Below, piece by piece: positions 25,663 through 32,913 of a stretch of DNA of 64,000 nucleotides (position 1 is the first letter of the stretch; each line of letters begins with the position of its first letter). Source of the stretch: Calditrichia bacterium (lineage in GTDB: Bacteria > Calditrichota > Calditrichia > RBG-13-44-9 > J075); the NCBI GenBank assembly GCA_028284445.1, contig JANQRS010000051.1, positions 141,513 through 205,512 on the forward strand, written 5' to 3'. The notes beneath the pieces were generated by a model. It did no database searches. It was given only the letters and a program-made list of their open reading frames with translations, and was not told the DNA's origin. Both the position numbers and the translations under genes were made by a program.

Positions 25663-27348
25663 TCAAGCCCCTCCGTGGCAGGCACTACACTTGGTACTGA
25701 GTGGTTTGTAAACCGTAAATTTTATGTTATCGCGCTCCCTGGAAATGTGGCAATGCTTGCAGGATACCGTGCTATGTAATCCTTCCAGCTTGAATTTGGA
25801 ATCGCGATCATGATTAAAATTGGTTTGGCTCCAGTCTTCGGAATTGTGGCAACGACTGCAGTCGGTCACCTTATCAAGATTGCCCTTTACCCGCTGCATG
25901 GTCATGAACTGCCCCTGGTGAACATCGCGATGACAATCCTGGCATACCATAGACATATTGGCAAAATTGATCCGCGCCCGTTTGGTACCGCTACCTGTAG
26001 GCTTGTGACATGAACTGCATTCCGCCCGCGAATGTTGCCCCTTCAAATCGAAGCCGGTCTGGGAATGATTGAAGGTGATCTTCTCCCAGCTATTGATATT
26101 ATGGCAATACAGGCAGCCATCGGCCTTAAGGAACTTATTGACTTCGCCAAAGTGCGGATCGCCGTGACAATCCTGGCAGGTGGATGATTTCATCACAAAA
26201 CGATTTACCTGGATCATCCGCCCGCGGGCAGCGCTGCGACCGCTTTGAGGCGTGCCGGAATGGCAATCCACACAAGCAACTGCCAGGTGCGCCCCCTGCA
26301 ACTTGAAATCTGTGGTCTGATGCTCTTTCAGGGTAAATTTTGACGGGGAATACCCATCCACCGTATGACATTCTTCACAGGCCCCGCGTGACGGCCGGCG
26401 CGCAAACTGCCGCTGGTGAAAATCGCTATGACAGTCCATACAACGCCGAAACGCCAGACCACGATACGGCTTTCCGGGCTTATGGCAAGATTCACACTGC
26501 ACTTTCACATGCTTGCCGCGCAATGGATAGCGGGTTTTATCATGATCAAAATCTGCAATCGCCACGCTGTTCCAGCCGCTGGTATTGTGACAGCTGGCGC
26601 AGGTTTGCTCAAAACGCCCCTGGTGCGGATCTGTATGACAATCAGAACATTGACTAAAAGCAATTCGGTTCATCTTCAAATAGGTCGGATCATCCGGCGC
26701 ACGATTGTCGGTAATGGTTTTATGGCATTCCTGACACTGAACGGTTTTATGCCGGCCGGTCAACGGAAAGCGCGTCACCTGGTGATCAAATCCACGCACC
26801 GGTTTCCAGATATCCATTGAGTGACAGGTCTGGCATTTCTGCGAGAGCTGACCGCGATGCTCATCTGCATGGCAGGAGTTGCATTCCTGGCTCAGCCCGA
26901 GAAAGGTGCGATTCAAATCTTTACCAGCCTTGATCAGTGGCCCCTTATCTGGAATACTCTCGGCATTATGGCAATCCCGGCACTCCGTTTCCGCATGCGC
27001 GCCTTCCAGCTTATATCCCGCCAAACGATGGTCGAAATTCTCTTCGCCATCCTTCCAGCGAATCAATTCCACATTTCGCCCGTAATGTTCGCCGTGGCAG
27101 GTGCCGCACTCTTTGTGATCCGCACGGGCATGTAGCCCGCGCTTCTTATCAATGCGCTCCTTGAGCACCGAGTGACAGTCCAGACATTTGACCGGCGATG
27201 TTTGCGCAGCCACTGAGTGGCATTGCGTACAGTTCTTCAAACCTTCAAGCGCAGCGTGACTCTTGTGCAATTCCCCTGGTGATAACTGACCATACACGGA
27301 TGCCGCAAACATGAGGAGAAAGTAAACCCGTAATCCGATTTTCAACAA
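25663..27348 (-). CDS. 20-haem c-type cytochrome built from internal repeats
   Basis: A 561-residue exported protein (signal peptide through about SVYGQ). Twenty CxxCH sites can be counted, one per 28 residues. At least six copies of a unit of the form F-(D/N)-H-x2-T-x-(F/Y)-x-L-x-G-x-H-x4-C-x2-C-H are visible (FDHQVTRFPLTGRH, FDHDKTRYPLRGKH, FNHSQTGFDLKGQH and others); the extra His of each unit could be a distal haem ligand. No CxxCH lies beyond the ACHGGA terminus. The start appears to be TTG (27348), with AGAGG upstream and no better ATG. It lies between the cytochrome-b-like gene and the heptahaem gene, so it could take electrons from the membrane quinol pool. Confidence 0.93.
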   Translation of the reverse strand: MLKIGLRVYFLLMFAASVYGQLSPGELHKSHAALEGLKNCTQCHSVAAQTSPVKCLDCHSVLKERIDKKRGLHARADHKECGTCHGEHYGRNVELIRWKDGEENFDHRLAGYKLEGAHAETECRDCHNAESIPDKGPLIKAGKDLNRTFLGLSQECNSCHADEHRGQLSQKCQTCHSMDIWKPVRGFDHQVTRFPLTGRHKTVQCQECHKTITDNRAPDDPTYLKMNRIAFSQCSDCHTDPHQGRFEQTCASCHNTSGWNSVAIADFDHDKTRYPLRGKHVKVQCESCHKPGKPYRGLAFRRCMDCHSDFHQRQFARRPSRGACEECHTVDGYSPSKFTLKEHQTTDFKLQGAHLAVACVDCHSGTPQSGRSAARGRMIQVNRFVMKSSTCQDCHGDPHFGEVNKFLKADGCLYCHNINSWEKITFNHSQTGFDLKGQHSRAECSSCHKPTGSGTKRARINFANMSMVCQDCHRDVHQGQFMTMQRVKGNLDKVTDCSRCHNSEDWSQTNFNHDRDSKFKLEGLHSTVSCKHCHISRERDNIKFTVYKPLSTKCSACHGGA

Positions 27349-27361
27349 CGTCCGTGTCCTC

Positions 27362-28249
27362 TTATATGTATCCCAGATAGCTGGCTACACCGACGTGAAT
27401 TAACACCAATAGATATAGCACAGCAGCGAACGATTTATGTAATACCAGCCAATAATGAAGCATCTGCCGGGTGCGATTCAGCGCAAGAATCCGGTGTTTC
27501 AGACGAATCTCACGCCATGCAAACTGTACCACCCGCCGAATATGTGGCTCGGTGATCAACAATTCTTCCGCACATGCCGTTTTCAGTTGATATATGCGAT
27601 AAGGAAAGAGCAAGTCGTTGAGCGCCATGCTAATTAATGATCGCACCATTCCGGCTTCTTTGTTTACCCGGTCGTTGATGAGATCATCAAGTTGCACCAG
27701 ACGCCAGCGTTCCAAATCCAGCTTTCGTTGCAAAAGCGCATAATCACGCGCTTCAATTTCTTCGATTTCGTTAAAGTTAAGTTCTTCTCCCTGCGGTGTT
27801 CTTGGCACCAGCAAATAAAAATAACGGCCAAAGACCCCGGTGATCACCACCAGTATCATTGACCAAAATCCTATTGCAATTAAGTCACTTGCCTTGAATG
27901 AAGCATGCAGCAACACCAGCAGCGGCCCCATTGTCCCCAGGAAAATATGAACATCCAGCCACTGCTGAATGGTTCCCCACTTGTTAAATATCCGCGTTCG
28001 CTTGCGCAGGGAATAGAGTAAAACGGCAAAAAGCATAACAAAACCACAAATGCCCAGCCTAAGTCCCCATTCGCCGGCAGGCCGTAGTTCCAAATGCTGA
28101 TCATGATAAACCCGCTCATCAGTGGGCGTCCAATAATAATCCAGACTGAGAACCAAATAGTATCCATACCCCACCAGTGCAAACAAGTATAACCAGCGCA
28201 AAAAGATCTTGAAGCCGCGGGATTCTTTTTGTTCGACTGTTACTTCCAT
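27362..28249 (-). CDS. Cytochrome-b-like integral membrane protein
   Basis: A 295-residue protein with about five hydrophobic helices: 16-36, 66-83, 100-118, 124-150 and 270-293. Histidines sit in pairs inside or at helix ends, as expected for b-haem ligation: H101 and H115 in LDVHIFLGTMGPLLVLLHASF, and three in the C-terminal pair of helices (LHYWLVLHKSF, VLIHVG). A long cytoplasmic or periplasmic stretch rich in charged residues (about 165-255) separates the two parts. Genes of this type next to multiheme cytochromes usually act as quinol oxidases feeding them. The stop lies 14 bp before the 20-haem start. The family name could not be fixed. Confidence 0.72.
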   Translation of the reverse strand: MEVTVEQKESRGFKIFLRWLYLFALVGYGYYLVLSLDYYWTPTDERVYHDQHLELRPAGEWGLRLGICGFVMLFAVLLYSLRKRTRIFNKWGTIQQWLDVHIFLGTMGPLLVLLHASFKASDLIAIGFWSMILVVITGVFGRYFYLLVPRTPQGEELNFNEIEEIEARDYALLQRKLDLERWRLVQLDDLINDRVNKEAGMVRSLISMALNDLLFPYRIYQLKTACAEELLITEPHIRRVVQFAWREIRLKHRILALNRTRQMLHYWLVLHKSFAAVLYLLVLIHVGVASYLGYI

Positions 28250-28264
28250 GAATGAAAAAATCTC

Positions 28265-28687
28265 CTATTCCGGTATAAAATCCTGCCAGCTTATGGTTGA
28301 ACTGCCCTGCTGGATCTGGGTTAAAACAACCTGATACATCGCACCTGCTTCAAGCGTTATTTCCTGACTATCTGCTAGAAAGAATCCGGTGCCGGGCGGA
28401 ATGACGCCGTGGGTGACCGGTGCGCCAATGCGGTTTTCGGATGTGTCCAGGGCCTTGAGGCTCCAAACCCGGATTAAGCGATTGGGTCCGTCAATGCGAT
28501 TTACATCAAGCTGCGATACGTTACCGAACTCCCAGGAATAGACCGGTTGTTGCGGATTGCTATTATCGATATCGATCGGGATAGTGCCGCCGTCGGTTAG
28601 TCCGGCGCCGTTCGGTCCTTCACAGTTCGTCAGCAAGACGAGTGCAAAAAGTATCAGTAGCGACATGACAACTGGTAAGCGCTTCAT
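28265..28687 (-). CDS. Lipoprotein of unknown function
   Basis: A 140-residue protein with a lipoprotein signal (LLILFALVLLTNCEG, Cys about 23). The mature part is predicted to be a single beta-sandwich-like domain (VYSWEFGNVSQLDVNRIDG, VIPPGTGFFLADS, LEAGAMYQVVLTQIQQG). No haem motif is present. It is 15 bp upstream of the cytochrome-b-like gene and so probably cotranscribed with the conduit genes. No family was recognised. Confidence 0.75.
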   Translation of the reverse strand: MKRLPVVMSLLILFALVLLTNCEGPNGAGLTDGGTIPIDIDNSNPQQPVYSWEFGNVSQLDVNRIDGPNRLIRVWSLKALDTSENRIGAPVTHGVIPPGTGFFLADSQEITLEAGAMYQVVLTQIQQGSSTISWQDFIPE

Positions 28688-28717
28688 TTGAAATTATCTC
28701 CCTGATATGCAGGTATA

Positions 28718-28740
28718 GGGACGCGGTCGGACCGCGTCCC
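28718..28740. other. Perfect G/C palindrome
   Basis: GGGACGCGGTC and GACCGCGTCCC flank a single G. It lies between two lipoprotein genes and could form a hairpin or a protein-binding site. Confidence 0.8.
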
Positions 28741-28769
28741 TTTACCCGATGGTTGTTATGGGGGTTTTC

Positions 28770-29351
28770 TTAGTTACTTAAAAGGCCGCCACTCCCGGGA
28801 ACACTGGTAGTGCCCGGCTTACCGTCAAAGCGATCGGTCTTGTTGTTTGTACGAACCCAAACGATCGTTTCTGTCGCTTGCTCGTTAACCTGATCACCGT
28901 CAAAATCGAAACCAACGACATTGATGTTAACGGTTGAGAGGGTGCCTTCAGCTTCATCGAAAGTAAACTGCAGGGTTGCCAGCAGACTGGCATCCAGGCG
29001 AGTCAGGGTCAGTTCATCGCCAGCTACGCTTGCGGTACCGTCCTGGATATTGAAGTTCTGCCCGTCAGATGTAACTGAAAGCTGAAAGGAACTGTCATTT
29101 TCGATTTCCAACGATGCAGCGAAATCCGGCAACACGTCGAACAGGTTAACCTGCTGATTTGCGTCAGCAACGTTTACATACTCGGCGCGGATGGCTTCCC
29201 ACTCATCGATCAGAATATCAGCCGGATTTTCTACTACGACGTCTTCCGGATCTTCCAATGCATCTTCAGCAGAGCGGTTACAGCCGACAAAGATTGCGCC
29301 CAACATAAGCATCAGCACAAACATGACTCGGATATTGTTAGTTGTTTTCAT
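28770..29351 (-). CDS. Lipoprotein of unknown function (acidic, beta-rich)
   Basis: A 193-residue lipoprotein (MLMLGAIFVGCNRS, Cys about 24). The segment after the lipid anchor is very acidic (ALEDPEDVVVENPADIL). The rest alternates short strands (SFQLSVTSDGQNFNI, DELTLTRLDASLLATLQFTFD, TIVWVRT) and ends in a Gly/Ser tail (TTSVPGSGGLLSN), similar to lipocalin-like or calycin lipoproteins. It sits at the head of the conduit genes, 82 bp before the next lipoprotein gene. No family recognised. Confidence 0.72.
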   Translation of the reverse strand: MKTTNNIRVMFVLMLMLGAIFVGCNRSAEDALEDPEDVVVENPADILIDEWEAIRAEYVNVADANQQVNLFDVLPDFAASLEIENDSSFQLSVTSDGQNFNIQDGTASVAGDELTLTRLDASLLATLQFTFDEAEGTLSTVNINVVGFDFDGDQVNEQATETIVWVRTNNKTDRFDGKPGTTSVPGSGGLLSN

Positions 29352-29437
29352 GATAGATCACTCCTTGTGATTGTTTTGAACGTGGTACTGCTTAGGTCCT
29401 ATTGGTTTGGTTAAATTATTTGGGGTCTCTACTTCAT

Positions 29438-30028
29438 TTAGAAGTAGAGATTGAGCCCCAGGGTAATAATAAGGTTATTGGTCACCACGGCTTCCTGGCT
29501 TCCATTTTGTTTGGACTTAATTGGTTCATTCATGATGTGATTACGAATATCATAGCGCAGGCCGAGACGGCTCAGGCGCTTGGTGAACACTGCCATTGGC
29601 ACCTGCTTGCCGAAGCCAAGCACATAGGCAAACTGCACAAAGTCGATCTGGTCTACACCGGCAACACCGGCAATGATGAATGGAAAGCCGCGCAGCGGTA
29701 CTGCATCGTATCCCAGCAGGAATTCATATGTAAAGAACTGCTCTTTTTCCAGATCGCCGCTGACGCCCATCAGGCTTTGGTCTTCACGGATGTCCAGGTT
29801 GCTAACGCCACCGGATACTTCCATGAAGTAGCGCCAGTTTCCAAAGAAGCGGGTATAGCGGACTTCCATGAAGTATCCGGCATCGAAACCACCCGGCGAA
29901 TAGATGCCATTGTTAAAGTTTAGACTGTTTTTGTGAAAGTTACCGGCTTCTGCGGTACTCGGGAGCATCGCAGCGAAGAGGAACAAACAGCCTGCAATTG
30001 AAATCAAATTGCGAATTGCGTTGTCCAT
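29438..30028 (-). CDS. Small outer-membrane beta-barrel protein
   Basis: About 196 residues from the ATG at 30028, which follows the strong site AGGGAGGAAAAC; the longer frame to 30181 has no such support. The signal peptide ends TAEAG. Alternating strands (GYFMEVRYTRFFGNWRYFM, YEFLLGYDAVPLRGF, IITLGLNLYF) and the terminal LYF indicate an eight- or ten-stranded barrel of OmpW/OmpA size. It lies 86 bp upstream of the acidic lipoprotein gene in the same direction and may open the locus. Its ligand is unknown. Confidence 0.78.
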   Translation of the reverse strand: MDNAIRNLISIAGCLFLFAAMLPSTAEAGNFHKNSLNFNNGIYSPGGFDAGYFMEVRYTRFFGNWRYFMEVSGGVSNLDIREDQSLMGVSGDLEKEQFFTYEFLLGYDAVPLRGFPFIIAGVAGVDQIDFVQFAYVLGFGKQVPMAVFTKRLSRLGLRYDIRNHIMNEPIKSKQNGSQEAVVTNNLIITLGLNLYF

Positions 30029-30265
30029 GTTTTCCTCCCTTAAAGGGTTTTGGATGAAAGTGAACATTTTCAGTTTTGGCTGCCCCGGATCCCCATCCTG
30101 GAAATTCGCCGGTTCACCATTTCGTTTAGTTAGTGACAGACCGTTTTCTCTTGGTCTCACGATTAAGATAGAATTTGCCAAAAGGTTTTTCTATAGCGTG
30201 GAATGCCTTCGTTATGTAGCAGTATGCGGGGACTTTTATCACATTTTAAACGACAAAAAGACATT

Positions 30266-30294
30266 GAAGGATTGAAGCATTGAAGCATTGAAGG
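30266..30294. repeat. GAAGGATT/GAAGCATT units (three plus a partial)
   Basis: One GAAGGATT and two GAAGCATT units followed by a partial one, then AATGACA/AATGTCG words. Same family as the 13324-13467 array. Confidence 0.85.
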
Positions 30295-30324
30295 AAATGA
30301 CAAATGTCGAATGACAAATGACCA

Positions 30325-30402
30325 ATATTTTCTTTTCACCTCAAGAATCCCGCTTGCGGGATGATGTAGGACAGCCCCGGGTTTGTTTTTCTATGCGGGG
30401 GG
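30325..30402 (+). repeat. Interspersed repeat C, copy 3
   Basis: Same order as copy 1: TCCCGCTTGCGGGATGAT, then AGGACAG, then CCCCGGGTTTG with a right arm that has decayed (ATGCGGGGGG). It is flanked by AATGTCG/AATGACA words on both sides. Confidence 0.85.
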
Positions 30403-30442
30403 ATGCGGCAGGAAATGACAAATGTCTAATGCGGGGTTCAAA

Positions 30443-30499
30443 CGGCGGAGTCGTTGCATAGCACAGGCAGATGTTCGCTTCCGGCGAACTTGTGCGGCA
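30443..30499 (+). repeat. Interspersed repeat D, copy 2
   Basis: A 57-bp element with the hairpin GTTCGC-TTCCG-GCGAAC followed by TTGTGCGGCA. It is closely similar to 56700-56756. Confidence 0.8.
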
Positions 30500-30557
30500 C
30501 TTGTGCAGCACAATGACGTTGGCCGTTCGCCGTTCGCAGTGTATAAAAAACGAAAAA

Positions 30558-30597
30558 CATTTCAACGTTTCAACGCTTCAACGTTTTCCGCTTCAAC
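30558..30597 (-). repeat. TTGAAGCG/TTGAAACG array entering the symporter gene
   Basis: On the minus strand the words TTGAAGCG, TTGAAACG and TTGAAATG continue out of the coding sequence. The last codons LKR and the TGA stop of the symporter are made by these words. Confidence 0.8.
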
Positions 30598-32081
30598 AAG
30601 TCATCCACTCTCGAAACAATAACAATGGTCACCAATCCGCAAACCATCGCAAGGGTTCGGAAGGGAAATAGAATCACGCCGGCTTCATCGACCATTGGGT
30701 ATGGAATCAGGGCAGGTATGCCAAGGGTTGCCTCTCCCCCGCCGAAGCGCAAAATAAATGATACCGCCAGTCCGGCCATTGCACCGAATCGATTCGCTTT
30801 TGGATCAAACAGCGCTGTTACCAGCTGAGGAAAGAGAATGCAGTACACAAAGTCGCTGCAGAGGAACCAGAGCGCATAGACGCTTTTTACCTGCAGGGCC
30901 AATAAGATTGCTAAAACACCGACCACCCAGATGAAGCGTTTTTGCACGGCAGCCAACTCCTGGCTGTTGATATCCGGCTTGAGCAGCGGCCGGTAGACAT
31001 TCCAGGCACCCATCGATGCAGAAGACAGCACAGATGAATCTACTGAGGACATCACGGCAGCAGCAATCGCTCCAAGGGCAAGGGCAGCAATCCAGGGGTC
31101 AGTCAAATAGCGAATCACGTACGGCAAAATCAGCGCGGGATCTTCCGAGGGGCTGACACCAAAACTCTCCCAATTGACAACATCACCAATCACGCCGATC
31201 ATTACCGCTGGTACCGCAGCAAATAAACAAACAATGCCGGCAAAAATGGAAAGCCACATAGCCGTGTTTTCGTTACGCGCCGCTAATACCCGTTGAAAAT
31301 AGACCTGCCAGGGAATCCCGCCAAACATCAATAAGAGCGCATAATCCCACCACTGCCAATAATAGTTTCCCCAGTCCGGGTGTTCCCAGCCGCGCCATGG
31401 CGGGAAAAGCGAGGAGAGCGTTCCTTTCTTCTCACCATAGGCCTGCCAGGCTGTCGAAAAGCTACCGCTGTGCTCAAGGGCAAAGGGAATTGCCAACCAG
31501 AGGCCAATAAGTAAGAACAATAATTGCACAACATCGGTAACGGCCACAGACCAGAGGCCGCCGGCAGCTGTATACGCCAGTGCAATAATCCCGGATATGA
31601 TAATCGCAGCCGTAAAATTGATGCCCAAAACCGTGCCAAAGGTCGTCCCAAGCGCCGTCAAAATCGCAGCCGTCCAAAAGATCTCACCAGATAAGGCTGG
31701 AATAAACAGGACTGCCGCCATCTTCTTGCCATATCGCTCAGCGAGCGGATCAAGCATCGTCGTGTATTGGTGGCGGCGCATCTTACGCGCAAAAAACAGA
31801 CCGCCGATGATCAAGCTCATCGCATAGCCCCATGGCGCCTGTGCCCAGGCAATGCCACTGCTATAGGTATATTCGGCAGTACCGTTGAGGTAACCACCGC
31901 CGATCCAGGTGGTGCTCATGGTAAATATTGCCAGCCACAGCGGCAGTGAGCGACCGGCGAGCATGACTTCATCAGTTGAATTGAGGGAGCGTTTCCTGGC
32001 CGCAACCCGGCCAAGAAAGTAGAAGAGAGCATAGAAAAATATCAAGGCCAGTATCCCCGGCCAGAAGAAATCTGTATTCAT
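30570..32081 (-). CDS. Sodium:solute symporter family protein
   Basis: About 503 residues from the ATG at 32081 (MNTDFFWPGI); the longer frame to 32150 adds an unlikely leader. Roughly 13 hydrophobic helices are visible. The core SSS features are present: AGRSLPLWLAIFTMSTTWIGGG in the first unwound helix, SGEIFWTAAILTALGT, and LGAIAAAVMSSVDSSVLSSASM, which carries the second Na+ site (conserved SS). The pattern is closest to the choline-transporter-like branch (SLC5A7), but the substrate is unknown. The C terminus RKTLKR ends at a TGA formed by the TTGAAGCG-type array. Downstream of the ion channel gene and separated from it by palindrome copy A3. Confidence 0.88.
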   Translation of the reverse strand: MNTDFFWPGILALIFFYALFYFLGRVAARKRSLNSTDEVMLAGRSLPLWLAIFTMSTTWIGGGYLNGTAEYTYSSGIAWAQAPWGYAMSLIIGGLFFARKMRRHQYTTMLDPLAERYGKKMAAVLFIPALSGEIFWTAAILTALGTTFGTVLGINFTAAIIISGIIALAYTAAGGLWSVAVTDVVQLLFLLIGLWLAIPFALEHSGSFSTAWQAYGEKKGTLSSLFPPWRGWEHPDWGNYYWQWWDYALLLMFGGIPWQVYFQRVLAARNENTAMWLSIFAGIVCLFAAVPAVMIGVIGDVVNWESFGVSPSEDPALILPYVIRYLTDPWIAALALGAIAAAVMSSVDSSVLSSASMGAWNVYRPLLKPDINSQELAAVQKRFIWVVGVLAILLALQVKSVYALWFLCSDFVYCILFPQLVTALFDPKANRFGAMAGLAVSFILRFGGGEATLGIPALIPYPMVDEAGVILFPFRTLAMVCGLVTIVIVSRVDDLLKRKTLKR

Positions 32082-32162
32082 GTATTCAATTAAGAGAAGA
32101 TTGCGATGAAATAAAAATCGGATGTTGCAGGAGTACCAGATGATAAACAAATATATGGCAAA

Positions 32163-32204
32163 ATCCCCCCTGTATCTCCCCCCGGAGGGAGATACAGGGG
32201 GGAT
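32163..32204. repeat. CCCCCC-type palindrome, subfamily A, copy 3
   Basis: Perfect 18-bp arms (ATCCCCCCTGTATCTCCC and its complement) with a 6-nt centre. It lies between the ion-channel stop (32214) and the symporter start (32081). Confidence 0.92.
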
Positions 32205-32213
32205 AAACCCATG

Positions 32214-32909
32214 CTAATCCAGATTTGGTCCCCCACCATTACCATCCCCCTGGTGCTGCACATACTTTCCAACAATGACGGCCGTGATAATAACCAGATA
32301 AAACTGGCCCATCAGCCCGGTAAGGATGGCCACTTTTTGCGCTATTGGGGTTACCGGAATGATCTCGCCATAGCCAATGGTGAGTAAAGTGATGTAAGCA
32401 TAGTAAAGCGTTGCGTCTGCGCGCATGCGTAAATCATCGCTTTGCAATAGCTCTCCGGAAAAAGATCCCGGATGATGCAACTCAACGGCCATTAGCATTA
32501 AGAAGGCAATAATACCCAAGGCGACATAGCCGCTCATCACGCCGATAATGACTGTGCGATCAACATATTCAGCACGCCAGACTTGCTTAATAATTGCAAA
32601 AGTAACCGGTAAATAAAAAGCCATGTAAATGGCGATCCGCACTGCTGCATTACCATCAGTCGCCTGGGTACGTTGAAAAAACGTCCAGCCAAACATCGAT
32701 ATGGCCATCACCAGGAGACCGATAAGATAGACCATGAGGTGCTGTTGGCGGATAACCAGGAAGATGCCTGCCGCCATGCTCAACTTAAGCAACACCGGCA
32801 ATACCGTATGCTCAAAAATATCAGCTGGCACCAATAAGCTGCCGAAGAGAATTGCCAGTTGAATAGCAAAGAATGTGTCAAATCTATACTTGTACAGTAG
32901 ATTGAACAT
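32214..32909 (-). CDS. Potassium-channel-like ion channel
   Basis: A 231-residue membrane protein with about six hydrophobic helices. A pore loop near the C terminus has the selectivity filter TIGYG (T177-G181) followed by E182 rather than the usual D, then a last helix (VAILTGLMGQFYLVIITAVIVGKYV). No regulatory RCK domain follows. There is no clear row of arginines in any helix, so voltage gating is doubtful. Its start is 5 bp past the RND transporter stop, so it is probably cotranscribed with the pump. The function there may be charge balance, which is inference. Confidence 0.85.
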   Translation of the reverse strand: MFNLLYKYRFDTFFAIQLAILFGSLLVPADIFEHTVLPVLLKLSMAAGIFLVIRQQHLMVYLIGLLVMAISMFGWTFFQRTQATDGNAAVRIAIYMAFYLPVTFAIIKQVWRAEYVDRTVIIGVMSGYVALGIIAFLMLMAVELHHPGSFSGELLQSDDLRMRADATLYYAYITLLTIGYGEIIPVTPIAQKVAILTGLMGQFYLVIITAVIVGKYVQHQGDGNGGGPNLD

Positions 32910-32913
32910 TGCG

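Larger units (their letters stand above)
30029..30569. other. Spacer with repeats C and D and GAAGCATT words
   Basis: No gene. It holds a promoter-length unique part (about 30029-30260), GAAGGATT/GAAGCATT units (30266-30294), AATGTCG/AATGACA words (30296-30325 and 30414-30428), repeat C copy 3, repeat D copy 2 and, at the right edge, a GAAACGTT-type array that enters the symporter gene. Confidence 0.8.
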
